A stretch of DNA of 31,920 nucleotides from Acanthamoeba lenticulata (Eukaryota > Discosea > Longamoebia > Acanthamoebidae), in NCBI GenBank assembly GCA_002179805.1, contig NAVB01000391.1, forward strand, positions 1 to 31,920, in the 5' to 3' direction. Shown here in pieces: positions 19,101 to 29,847 of this stretch. Position 1 is the stretch's first letter. Each line of letters starts with the position of its first letter. A program made the translations under genes and the position numbers. The notes under the pieces were generated by a model. The model saw only the letters and a list, made by a program, of their open reading frames with translations, was not told the origin of the DNA and searched no databases.

Positions 19101-21898
19101 TCGATCAAGCAGGAGGCGCTCGGCAGTCTGTCCCGGACGGCGTCGCGCGAGGACGACAAGGCCGAGCCGCGCACGGGCGACGCTCAACCGAGCGCCGTCA
19201 AGGAGGAGAGCGAGGCGCACCGCACGGGCACCCTCCGCTACATGCCGGCCGATGTCCTGCGCCGGCCGTCGCTCAACTCGTCGCTCTCTTTCCCGTCGCC
19301 CTCTTCTTCACCGTCGAGCCCGCCGGCCACCTTCGCCTTCGCCCCGGGGACGTCCTCGACCAGCCCGCCCAGCTCGCCGGCCGACAGCGCCGAGCTCAAG
19401 ACTAAGAAGCAGGGCAAGAAGGGCAGCAACAAGAAGCAGAAGAGCAGGACATCCTCCACTTCGACTTCAACCTCGACATCGACCCCAACGACGACCTCGA
19501 CGACAACCTCGACGACGACCACCACGCCGACCAGCCTCCGCGAGTTGCTGGGCACCGGAGATGATGACGCCATCTCGCCTTCGGTCAAGGCTCAGTTGAA
19601 GCGCGGCAACACGTCGACGGAACTCGACAAGCAGCGGCGCGGGATGGCCCGGAGCGTCGACGGCGTTCACTCCCACTCGGTGCGGTCCCTCGACACGGCC
19701 GCGGCCGCAGGCGATCGGCAGCGCAGCCGCCGCCGGCAGGGCTCGGCCCACCACAGCCTCGAACGGAGCCGCGAGAAGCCGGGCCTTGTGGAGGCCGTGG
19801 ACGAAGAGGAGGACGAGGACGATGAGGACGACAACATGCTCCGGCGCCACAAGGTCCTCCGCGACCGGACCAAGCAGGTCACCAGCGCCGACGGTCGGCA
19901 GCAGTACAGCATCGGCTCGTACCTGTCGCCGCCGTCGACGCCGACGGGCTCGGGCGAGACGGCGGGTCTCGAGGCGCGGCGGAGCAAGGCCCACCACCAG
20001 CGGATGGCCAACGCGTCGACCCCGATCCGACGCCGGCGGCCTGCCCTGGCCGACGTCCTGAGCGTCGGCGGCCACGCGCGGGACCAGCCGACCATGGTCG
20101 AGACCTTCATCCTGAGCTTCAAGGCCATCTTCACCCCGCGCGACCTCTGCACGGCCCTGATCAAGCGCTACACCACCAAGTCCCCGCGGGCCGACGAGGC
20201 CAAGATCCAGGAGGGGTGCGTCAGGCCGCCCGCACCGGCTCGTATGGCGGTGGCTCACATGTATGTGGTGCTGCGTAGGGTGGTGAGCGTGTTTGAGCAG
20301 TGGATCAACCTCCAGGTGATGGACTTTTACGAGGACAGCGAAACCATGCGGCTGTTCAAGGCGAGTCCGCTCAAGGAGGAGCACCTCAACGGCCTCCTCA
20401 TGCTCCTCGTCCAGAAGCGGAGCCAGATGCGCAAGGGCCAGTCGCCCGTCATCGCCTCGCCCGCGTCCGGGCCCGTGGCCTCGGCGCTGGCGGCGTCGTC
20501 GCGACAGTCGCTCGAGCGCCCGCTCGCTCGGTACGCGCCTGCCAGTTCGCCCGTTGGCTCGGCCTTGTGTGGCTCACTCACCAGCGTCTCGCGCAGGGAG
20601 TCGATCTACGCGACGCCGCGTGCACCCCGAGGCGAGACGCCCGAGCAGCCGGCCGGTCGCTCGCTCTCGCCGAGCACGGTGCTGCTGGGCGGCGGCGGCT
20701 CAGCCGAGCGACGGCGGAACCAGCAACACCGGGGCGACCCGCGGCGGGCGAGTCGCGACGTGACGGCGCCCGCGTCGCCCTACGAGGGCCTGCTCTTCCA
20801 CTCGCAGTCGTTTTCGTTTTCGTTCTCGTCCAAGTTCCCCTCCTCGGCCGTCAAGAGCGCCTGGATGCGCTTCAAGTCGTCCGACCTGGCGCAGCAGATG
20901 GCGCTGACGGAGCATAGGCTTCTTCGCGCCGTGCCCAACAAGGAGTGGCTCAACGCCAACTGGACGCGCAAGGCCAAGGAGCTGCTGGCGCCCCACGTCC
21001 TCTCGCTCTCCCGCCACTTCAACGCCGTGCGTGATCCCCTTCTCTGCCGCTTCTTCCCCTCTTCCCGCCTTGATCGTGCCTGACCCGGCGGTGCAGATGA
21101 GCCACTGGGTGACCTACGAGGTGCTCATCGAGCCGCGGCAGGATGCCCGCGTCAAGCTCATCCAGAAGTTTGCTCGCGTTGCCCTCGTGCGTCTCGCCCT
21201 CCCCCACCGTGTTTGGAGAAGCAGAGTAGAGGGGCTGAGCCTTGTTGTTGATGACGGTGATGATGTGGATCCGCTACACAGAAATGTCGGCAGCTGAATA
21301 ACTTCAACGGATTGTTGGAGATCCTGGCTGGCCTCAGCAACGTAGCTGTCACGCGCCTGACCAAGACCTGGAAGGATGGTACGTTCGCGCCTGTCATCGA
21401 CGTGGTGGCCACGAGCAACGTGCGACACAGTAGCTCACGCGCGCGCGTTCGTGCAGTTGATCCGGAGACGCGTCGCCAGTTGGAAGAATTGGATGAGCTG
21501 ATGTCGCCACGACACAACCGCCGCAACTACCGACGGCTCGAAGCAGCAGCAATTCCGCCATGTGTGCCCTATCTGGGTGTCTCCCTGGCTGACCTGCTGT
21601 TCATCGAATCAAACGAAACGGGTACGCCCCTCCTCAGATCGTGGAAGCAGAAGAAGATAAAGAAGTGGGTGGAGCTGATGGAAGTGCGCCACCACAACAA
21701 ACAGAAATCTCTGGCCTGGTGAACTTTGAGAAGCTGGAGATGATCGGGAAAGTCCTCTACACGCTCATGTTCTTTCAAAACGTGTCCTACCAGTTCACGC
21801 CCGACGAGGACTTGCAGCAGCTTCTAATGTCGCCGCCGCAAGTGCCCGACGAGGACGGGCTATGGTCCCTGTCCCTCGCTCTGCAGCCGAACGAGTGA
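16103..21898 (+). CDS. RasGEF with split RasGEF-N domain and long low-complexity regions
   Basis: Exchange factor for Ras-type GTPases. Exons 16103-17705, 17869-20215, 20279-21026, 21097-21186, 21282-21378, 21457-21621 and 21705-21898 give 1,747 residues. The C-terminal RasGEF (CDC25) domain is complete: SSDLAQQMALTEHRLLRAV, FNAMSHWVTYEVL, KCRQLNNFNGLLEILAGL, VPYLGVSLADLLFIE, LVNFEKLEMIGKVLY. RasGEF-N elements are FRAATFAKIIEKL (about 17645-17685) and, about 750 residues later, MVETFILSFKAIFTPRDL with VVSVFEQWINLQVMDFYED. Two Lys-rich blocks (16480-16590, 18950-19045), Ser/Thr tracts and a charged coiled-coil-like stretch (17990-18130) fill the rest. A short W motif recurs three times. The start is the first ATG of the open frame. 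Confidence 0.88.
17312..19122 (+). repeat. Three dispersed WD(S/D) motifs in the RasGEF low-complexity region
   Basis: The encoded motifs are VNWDDFVLDEA (about 17312-17344), FDWNSIRKEAISQL (about 17914-17955) and FDWDSIKQEALGSL (about 19090-19131). The last two match at most positions. They are the only ordered, aromatic-containing blocks in this part and sit after acidic runs, which suggests short linear binding motifs. Confidence 0.6.
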
Positions 21899-22064
21899 GG
21901 GGTTGCTACCAATATAATTGGCGGGAAAGCGACATTTGCCTTCCTGCACAAAAGCTGCAATCTGCACAACGTAGCAAACGCAGGCAAAGAGGGGATGAAG
22001 GGCGAGCCGTGTGGCTTCAAAGCGCTTACTGGACCCGCAGTGGCAACTTTGCACTTAGAGCAAG

Positions 22065-25000
22065 ATGCAAGAAATACAGATCGCTGACTCTTTCATGTCC
22101 CAGTTGGAAGGTACACCAGTAAACTGCTGGACGCACTGTTGCTAAGAATCAACTGCATCGACAGATCTTGTCTCTGACCTAGAGACGAAGGCTGTCGAGG
22201 GTGACCTGAACGGCATCGATCCAACGTTGTTGCGCAAGCATCTCAACGAACTGCCAGCCTCCATTACTTTCGTTCCAAACTACAGCAAGTTGCTGAAGGA
22301 AATAGGTCCGCTCTCAGCTGCCCCTCACCCACTCGTGTCCCCATAAGCTGATGGGCATGTCGCAGCTTTTCGCCTGTGGAATGTGGCTATCGGAATGAAC
22401 AAGAAGGATCTGCCAACCAAAGAGCTCGGTGTGAGAGGTACGTCCTGCAAGCAGTCGTTGGAGTTTCTTGTTCAGCTCAGTGTTGCTCTCCTCTAGTTCG
22501 TCACCTGGCATGTGACCTACTTTCCCTGGCGGCAACGGGTCTGCCCAACGACCCCGAGACCTTCGTATGCTCGTTCAAGTTCTTCTCTCGGACGGGCAAG
22601 CTTTGGAGCGGTACGTCCCCGCCTGCTCGTCTCTTGTAGCGTTCGATTTAAGGGTGTTCTGTGCAGACCTCCACAACGAGCCTATTGCACGCAATTGCTT
22701 CACGACAGCCGCGTTGGTGCGGTTTGCGTCTGGAAGAGAAGGAAGGTAGACATGTCCGTATGCCAGCTCACACGTGGGCCTTGGTTGTGACAGCTATGGG
22801 AAAAGATCGAAGCCGACTTTAAAGAGCACACTACAGAGGATGAAGTGCAACAGATGCTCTTTCAGTTTTACATGAGCCAGTACGTTTATTGATTTGTTCT
22901 TCTCTTTCGTGCGCTCATACGTTGTGGCGTAGAATGGAGCTTCACTGGATGGCGAAGGAAGCTGGTCTCGCGTTCGATGCTCTAAGGAAGGCCACAACCC
23001 TGATTACACGCATCCCTGAGGAGGTATTCTGATTAGGCCCACTACACCCAATCGATTGGCACTTACGTGTGGTTGCCCCACCTTAGGCCCAGCCAACGGC
23101 AATCATTTGTTACAACTATGGAGTTCAGGCGCACCAGCAGGGCAACTACGCTGACGCAATTAAGTGGCTTGAATCGTATGTCACGTTTGCTTATCTGAGT
23201 AATGGAGCGAGCTAACTCGTTCCATTCGATGCAGTTCACACGAGTTGATGACGAAGGACTTAAATCAAGCTCAAGCAGCGCCAAAGCGGGCACGAACTTT
23301 GAGGCTCATGACACACTGCTTTCTCAACACAGGCGACAATGATAGGGCCAAGCAATGTGCCCTGCTCGCGAGAGAGGTACTTCCTTTTAACTCCTTCGTC
23401 GGCTTCACAGTCAACTGAGCGTGTTCCACTCCAGCTGCAAGAAAACCATGCGGTGCTCTATCTACTGGCCAAGCTGAACTTCGTCGATAACTGCCCTGAA
23501 GTAGCAGAGCAATTTCTGGAGAAGCTTCTCGCTCATCCCGATACCAACACTCTCGACATGTATGTGTTTCCTGTTCTGATGGCAGTAGTAGGAAGCTTAC
23601 GTCGTTTCCTTCAGGGCATTTGCGGCGTGTGACCTTGCACGCGACTACAAAAGGTGCCACCTGCAGCTTCCCTCTTTGCACCGCCCATCCCTTCTCATGC
23701 CAGCGTCGGTCCTCCATTGAACAGATTCAATACTGCAATTGCTAGCTACACGTCCATACAAGCAAGGTTCTCTCACGACGGTGAGTTGGGCCAGATTCGG
23801 TTCCGCTTGCTCGACCTTCTTCTCTCAGAAGAGGTAAACGATTGCTCGAGGGCATGTTCAGTGGTTGAACAAGTTACGGCAGGTTGGTGCCCTCTCTGTT
23901 CCCTGACCCTGCTCGCGTTATCTCACCACCAGTGCATTCATAAGATCACCACAGCGGAAGACACAGACTTGCTGCAGTGGAGCTCAAGAATATTCAGCAA
24001 CTGCTCTGGAATACTGGTGCTCTCTTGTTTCAGGTGCGTCCTTGTTGCTTCCTGTTCGCTAATTGAAGAGACTGACCCGTTTGCTTTAAAGCAAGAGGAT
24101 TTCGCCAAGAGTCTCGAGTGGTTTGAGCGCTCCTACCACTTGCTTGATGTAGGCGACACCGCCAACCAAGCTAACTGTCACCGGTATGAACCATTAGTAT
24201 CATTTGACCCGAGTCCCTTCGCACTCGCTTATGCAGTGCGTGTTTTGCAAGGCTCATGGCTCGGTGCTTCATGCAAATGAATCAGTATGAACAAGCCCTA
24301 AAGCATGCAAACGAGGCCAAGATTCGGGAAGCGAACCTAGCTACTCATTTCCTCTCGCTGCTTATCCACCTTCACACACCGGATGACGAAAAAGGTACCT
24401 AGTTAGGGCACGATCACGCACTACATAGGCTTAACGCAACACTTTCAAGCCAAGGAAGACCTCAAGGCCATGTGCGCATGCGATGACTTCGACCCGCGGT
24501 ACCTCGACATAGCCGCTGAGGAGGCTTGGGCAGTGCGTTCTTCCTTCGTCAGCCTTGCTTTGCACGACCACTTCTAATTCGTTGTGCAACAAAGATGAAG
24601 CGCCAATCCGTGGCCATGCATGCAATGGAAGCCATCTTATCCAGCTTTGTCGGCGCCGATAGGCTTTGCCATGTCGGCAAAGTCCTACGTAACTTGCTCA
24701 AGCTTTCCTTCAACGGCGGAGAGAGGTACACTTGCCTTGCGTGAAAAAACCGTGGTTATGCTCACACTTGCCATTGCACAGCAAAGCGATTGAGGGCCTC
24801 AACAGGGCTGCCTCTTACCTACGCCTCGGCACAGAGAAGCTGAAAGAGCTTGGAGTCCAGATGTTCAGCAGCCTTGATGAACTCGAGTGGCTGATCGGCG
24901 TTTGCTGGAAGTTCGGGTAGGCTCCCTGTGGCCACTCCCTGTGGCAAATCTGCTAGTGGGCTACTAACGGCCTTTGCTCTGGACAAGAAAACAAGCGTAT

Positions 25001-26268
25001 AAGCAGAAGGAGCTGGAACTGTGCCACAGGTTCTATCGCTACGCCTTCGAGGTACAGACTACTATGCTTGACGACAACCTATCTCACACTGTTCTCCTTT
25101 CAGTTCTCTGGTGTGATGCCGATGAGCCGAGAGAGCTTGGAGACCAAGAAGGCAAGCCTCCTCTTTGCAGCTGCTGCCAAGCTCGAGGAACAAAAAGCTC
25201 ACGGCTTCAGCGAGGTAGGTGCTGTTCTTCAAAGCCTCCCTTCCAGCTCTCACGTGGCGTGGCGTGCCTACGACACAGAGCACGTTGCGAGAGATCATCA
25301 AGTCTATCGATCTTTGCTACGAGCTTTCTGCTCAGCAAGCCCGATTCGTGGCGGTTAATCAAGGCGGCGTAAGCAAGGAAGCAGCCATCGACCAGAGCAT
25401 TCCTCAGATCAAGATAATGGAATTTCATGCCAAGCTCGCACTGAAGCTCGATGACCACAGCCTCATCACAGTGATTCAGGTTCGGACGCGATTCACATTC
25501 TACGTGTTCTGTTTATTGACCCTACTTTTCCTCACAGAGCGCCGCGGCGATTCCCGGCATCATGCCCGTGGTGTTTGAGACTATGGCGGCACTGTGCATG
25601 GACAGCTTGCCGAAACGCATTGCAGGTACGGTGGCTCGAGAAGAGGATCTAGCCGCCCGCATGGATGCTCACGTTCTTCATTGCTTCTCCAGCGGCTATC
25701 GAAGCATTGACGACCTGTCTACGCATAAATACCAAGTACAGTTCGATCAACTACACCAACTGCAGTTACGAGTGCCCCAGCACAAGCATGTTTACTCGTA
25801 GCTCTGCCCTCACGTAAGCGCGGTCATGAATGCAGGTGCCTTGGTGCGTCAGCTGATTACGTTGACCGGAGGGCGCGACGAGGCTTGGCCATACTACGAG
25901 CAAGCCTACAAGTTGGTGGAAAAGCTGGGAGAGCGGGAGACTACGTCATCGGCCTACCCCCAAACCGAACTGCGCTGGTGCGCAAACCCATGTCTACGAA
26001 CCTGACAAGTCTCGCAGCATTCTTTCTGACGCCCGGTGGCAGGCTGCTGGCCAAGAGTTGGAACAATGGGGCGCGCAAGTATCGACTGGCGAAACTCGAC
26101 GAAGCGGAAAAGTGGATGAGCCTCGCATTCAAGTTCCTTCACCACTGCCCCGCAGCTAAGGCAGAGAGCGAGCAGCAAATGGTCGCCGCCTACTCTCACC
26201 TGCTGGAAAAGGTCGCCGCTGAACAGCAACGTAAGCCGGCTACCCTCGCCGAGCTGATGGAAGAGTAA
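22065..26268 (+). CDS. SPO22/ZIP4/TEX11-like TPR protein (meiotic crossover family)
   Basis: Members are TPR scaffolds of the ZMM group promoting meiotic crossovers on chromosome axes. More than 20 short exons. The first are 22065-22110, 22165-22305, 22366-22437, 22497-22610, 22667-22716, 22794-22879, 22933-23023, 23087-23175, 23235-23376, 23435-23559, 23615-23653 and 23725-23833; later ones are approximate. Family blocks in order: AFRLWNVAIGMNKKDLP near residue 63; QFYMSQMELHWMAKEAGLA; the TPR stretch CYNYGVQAHQQGNYADAIKWL; LKNIQQLLWNTGALLFQ then QEDFAKSLEWFERSYHLL; RCFMQMNQYEQALKHANEAK; and SSLDELEWLIGVCWKFG, the [DE]xEWL..xxWxxG element of SPO22. The stop is TAA at 26266. The RasGEF stop is 166 bp upstream. 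The reading looks intact; the exons around 23860-23980 are the least certain. Confidence 0.78.
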
Positions 26269-26341
26269 CTCTCTTCATTTGGCCTTTTTCTCCCAAGAAC
26301 AGTATGGCGCAGAAGAAGAAGAAGGAAGAGGCAATGAAGGA

Positions 26342-26918
26342 TCAGCAGGTGAGGTCGGCCGAGTGGAGGAGCGGGGCGAGGGTTGGGTTGTCGTCCATGA
26401 AGAACAGCCGCCACCTGTGGCCAGGCGAGAGCGAGCCCTGGTTGAAGTAGATGAAGCGGGAGATCTGGTTCGCCTGGTTGGAGATGGCAGGGTTCACCAT
26501 GTTGAACGTGGCATCCACGTCGCATGTGCAACAGTTCTGGATGTACCACTTCTGCAAGTGGAGGGACGATGTGAGCCAAAACGATGTACGCAAGGAAAAG
26601 GATCCGAGAGGCTACCTGGTCGTTGGAGTTCTTGAAGTAGGTGAAGCAGCTATTAACATCGTCGCCAACCGTCGGGCACTCGTAGGAGCCTGGAAAGGCC
26701 ACGGTAAATCTCTTGTTAGGGTTCAGGCGCTTGAGCGTGGCAACGCCGTCCTCTGGGAAGTGCCCGTCATCGATCATCTCGCGTTGCACCACCAGACCTT
26801 CCAAGGGGAACATCTCCTCAAACCACAGAGCCTCCTCGTCCGCCTTAGCCGGGCTTACGACGAAGGCCAAGGCCCACAAAGCGACCAAAAGTAGGACGGC
26901 CGACTTCATCATTTCCAT
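26342..26918 (-). CDS. Small secreted protein of unknown function
   Basis: 170 residues from exons 26918-26616 and 26551-26342. It begins with a signal peptide (MEMMKSAVLLLVALWALAFV, cleavage probably after AKA). The mature part has an acidic start (DEEALWFEEMFPLEG), then FTVAFPGSYECPTVGDDVNSC and, in exon 2, WYIQNCCTCDVDATFNMV. At least six Cys could form disulphides. It ends WRLFFMDDNPTLAPLLHSADLTC, with no retention or GPI signal. Of the three clustered ATGs (26918, 26912, 26909) the first is used. It is convergent with the SPO22-like gene, whose stop is only 73 bp away. I do not recognise the family. Confidence 0.75.
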
Positions 26919-27141
26919 CTGCAACCACAAGCGCCTCCTTGTCTTGCCCCCTACAAAAAAGGAAGGTTACTTGACTATGGCGGAAAATTGTAAATTAGAA
27001 AAGAAAAGAATAATAATGACAAAAAAGTGCTGGTTGGCTTGCCAGTTAATTACCAGAAACGGTTTGAGCCAGTTGGGGAGCATCCCCTGCCCGATATCGT
27101 CGTCGCCCATTTCTTGAAGGACAGAAGATCTTGTCATCGAT

Positions 27142-29776
27142 ATGGCTCAGTTTGGCGTATTGATGGTACTGCTGCTAGTCGCTTCTGCAGCAAACGGTGG
27201 CAACGCGGTGGTGTCACGTTCCTACGAGGAGGCCTGCACCATATGGCAAGAGAGAGCTGCACCGTCAACCTCCACGCCCTGGGTCAATGGCACCTTGCAA
27301 GGCGACTGCTCCGACTCGGCCGTGGGCGCCATGCCCGTGCGTTGCTCTACCCTGGGGCCCAGCGTGATATATCGTTTACTGACCTATCGGGCAGGAGGTC
27401 AAAATCCAAAACGTGGTGGACCAAGTCAACTTGTACCGACGCCTCGCGGGCCTGCCCTACGTAGCGTCCAACGCCACCAAGAACCTCCGCACCATGACCA
27501 GCGCTTGGTGGTCGGCTCTTCTCTGTACGTGCCCTGCACTTGCGTGCGTGACCTTGTTTTGAAGTTGCGGTGCACGTTATTGCTCCACTTCATCAACCCG
27601 TCCATAACTCCCCGTGAACGCAGTTGAAAGTGGGGCGTGTGAGTGGAAGCAGACCTTCACATGTGCTCGCAACAACCAGTCCCTCTGCTGGACGCAGCAG
27701 AGGCAAACCTGGCTGACGGACTTGGGTACAATCCTTTTGGTTGGAGGCACTGGCTCCGACCAGATGGCAGTCTCCGCGCCCTGGCAAACCCAAAAGTGTT
27801 CGTTTGCCTCTCTTTGTCGTGCTTTTTGAAGAAAAGAAATGTGTATCATATTTTTTGTATATATATAGTCATATTATTAATATTATTCGCCTAAATGAAT
27901 GCACTACACAACGTGAACGCTAACTGCAGCGCTGTGCAGTGTTCAGTCCCGCGCTGACTTCGATTGGCGTCGGCATGTGTGGTAATCTCACGGGGCACTA
28001 CTCAGTACCAGTCGACGGCAACTTCACCGGCTTCACGAGCCAAATCATCGACCTCTCCCCCGATGTACAAGTACGTGCCCGCACGCAGTCTCTTTTTTAT
28101 CCAGCATGATCCTCATCAATCACGATGGGGATGCGCCACAGCCCGCTTCCTTCACGGACTCGTGGCTGGCTTATCCGCCCGACGGCGTCATCGAGTACTC
28201 GGCCGTGTCCGTTCTGGATCACTGGTTCTTCGCCACGACCACGGAACTTGGTACCGAGTGGTTGATGTTGTCTGGGAGAGAGCTCGTTCCGAGAGGAAGA
28301 GGCTGCCATTAACGGCCCCGTCCTGTCCGCTACAGATTCAACCGTGACGGTCAAAGTCGTGAATCTGACCAACAACGACTTTGAGGATCTGGGAGCCGCC
28401 TACACACTCTCCTCGGCAAGTGGCTGGAGTTGGCTTAGCATCAGTACTGCACTTCTTGTTTCTTCTTGTGGCAACCCACGAATTCCGCACATTCCTCATA
28501 GGGGGAACTGGCGTCAAACAGATTTTACGAGATGGAGCTTGCTTGCGCCAGACCAGGAGTACCAGGTGAACGTCAACGTAGGCAACTTTACGTGGGTTTA
28601 TCGTCCATTCTTCGTGAACTGCTCTGGTAAGAATCTGGTAGTACCTCTAGAGGATTCATGAACGGTCCATGACATGAACTCCGTTGTGCAGCTCCCGCCA
28701 AGTGCGGCAACGGCGTCTGCCAACAGCCCTACGAGACCGCCCAGTCTTGTCCGGAGGACTGCAGCTCGTGTGGCACCTACCCAGAGTCACTCAACGGCCT
28801 GGACGCCCGATGCGTGAACGGCACCTGGCTGGTGAGCGGCAGCATTGAACTTGCCGATGGCGCCGTACGTCCCCTTTTTGCACAACTCTTTCCTCTCTTT
28901 GTTTTTCGATGGCGGGGAAGCTCATCACATCAGCACCTGCGTGCGACAGACGCTGGCCGCTGGAACCGCCGCGATCACCTTTGCTGGCGATTTCGTGATG
29001 CCGCCCACGGCCACCCTCCAGTTGGCTGCCGCAAACAGCGACTCTTTCGGCTCTGTCACGGCTCTGGGTAAGCGATAGCACCGTCGTCATCTTCATCATC
29101 TTCATCATCTTCATCATCATCATCATCATGTGCTTTTGTGAAGCCAACTATTTTCTAACCGGCCGAGTTGTCGTTGTGCAGGGTGTTGGCATGTTGATGG
29201 CACGCTGGAGATCAGCATTGACTTTGAGCTCACGGCATCGCAGTACTCGTTCCCGGTCATCAGCTCGCCTAATGGCCCGTGCCCAAGCGAAGCGCCTTCG
29301 AAGAAGCGAGGTGCGGTCCAGAAGATGACAACATGTCAAATGGCTCTCTGTCTCACGAAACAAGCAGGCGACGGCTCCTCGTTCAGCAACGTGAGGACCA
29401 TCTACCAGTACAGCAGCGAGTGCGTGGAAGACTCCGTGTCTGTCAGCTCCACCTCCATCAGTGTGCTGCTCGGCGTGCGCTCGGGCTGTGGCAGCAGCAG
29501 CACCAACACTGGCCTGATTGCGGGCCTGACTGCTGGTTCGTTCCACTTTCTTCTTGTTGTTGTTCCTCCTTCGTCTTCAATGGTTGGGTTTGTTGTTGGA
29601 TTGCTGATGCGTGTATCATCATCATCCTTCCCACACGTCCCACAGGACTGGTGGGGGGAGCCGTCCTGTTTGTGCTGGTGGCCATCGTGGCCGGCCTCGT
29701 GTTCATGTGGCTGCGCAGACGCAAGAGACACGCCCAACTGGAGCACCAGATGCAACAAATGAACTCTCTTGCGTAG
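27142..29776 (+). CDS. Type I membrane protein with CAP/SCP-like ectodomain and C-rich module
   Basis: Inferred exons 27142-27336, 27395-27524, 27644-27797, 27947-28070, 28142-28250, 28336-28443, 28522-28626, 28692-28864, 28950-29067, 29182-29535 and 29646-29776 give 566 residues; several joins were picked on phase. Signal peptide MAQFGVLMVLLLVASAANG. The block VVDQVNLYRRLAGLPYV opens a divergent CAP/SCP-like region, with LAYPPDGVIEY and a beta-rich VTVKVVNLTNNDF...PFFVNCS part after it. Next is an EGF-like C-rich unit (CGNGVCQQPYETAQSCPEDC), a Ser/Thr-rich stalk, one TM helix (VGGAVLFVLVAIVAGLVFMW) and a short basic tail (LRRRKRHAQLEH). Many NxS/T sites are present. A surface-adhesion or sensing role is inference, and the CAP call is tentative. 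Confidence 0.75.
29078..29129 (+). repeat. (ATCTTC)/(ATC)n microsatellite in an intron
   Basis: CATCTTCATCATCTTCATC grading into pure (ATC)n, wholly inside the intron 29068-29181 of the membrane-protein gene. It is likely length-variable between strains. Confidence 0.7.
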
Positions 29777-29847
29777 AGCAAGGAGGAGCTCTTCTCTTCT
29801 GTTCTTGAACAACAACAACAACATGAAACACGCGAGTTTTGTTGGGC

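Noticed and set aside
17012..19174. 720-residue open frame on the minus strand
   Set aside because: It lies fully antisense to the RasGEF exons. Ser/Arg-rich, repetitive composition is what GC-rich third positions produce, and no domain is seen.
27614..27829. Alternative frame for the membrane-protein exon (ESGACEWKQTFTCAR...)
   Set aside because: It has an attractive Cys pattern but does not join in phase to the next exon; the frame giving AEANLADGLGYNPFGWRHW does.
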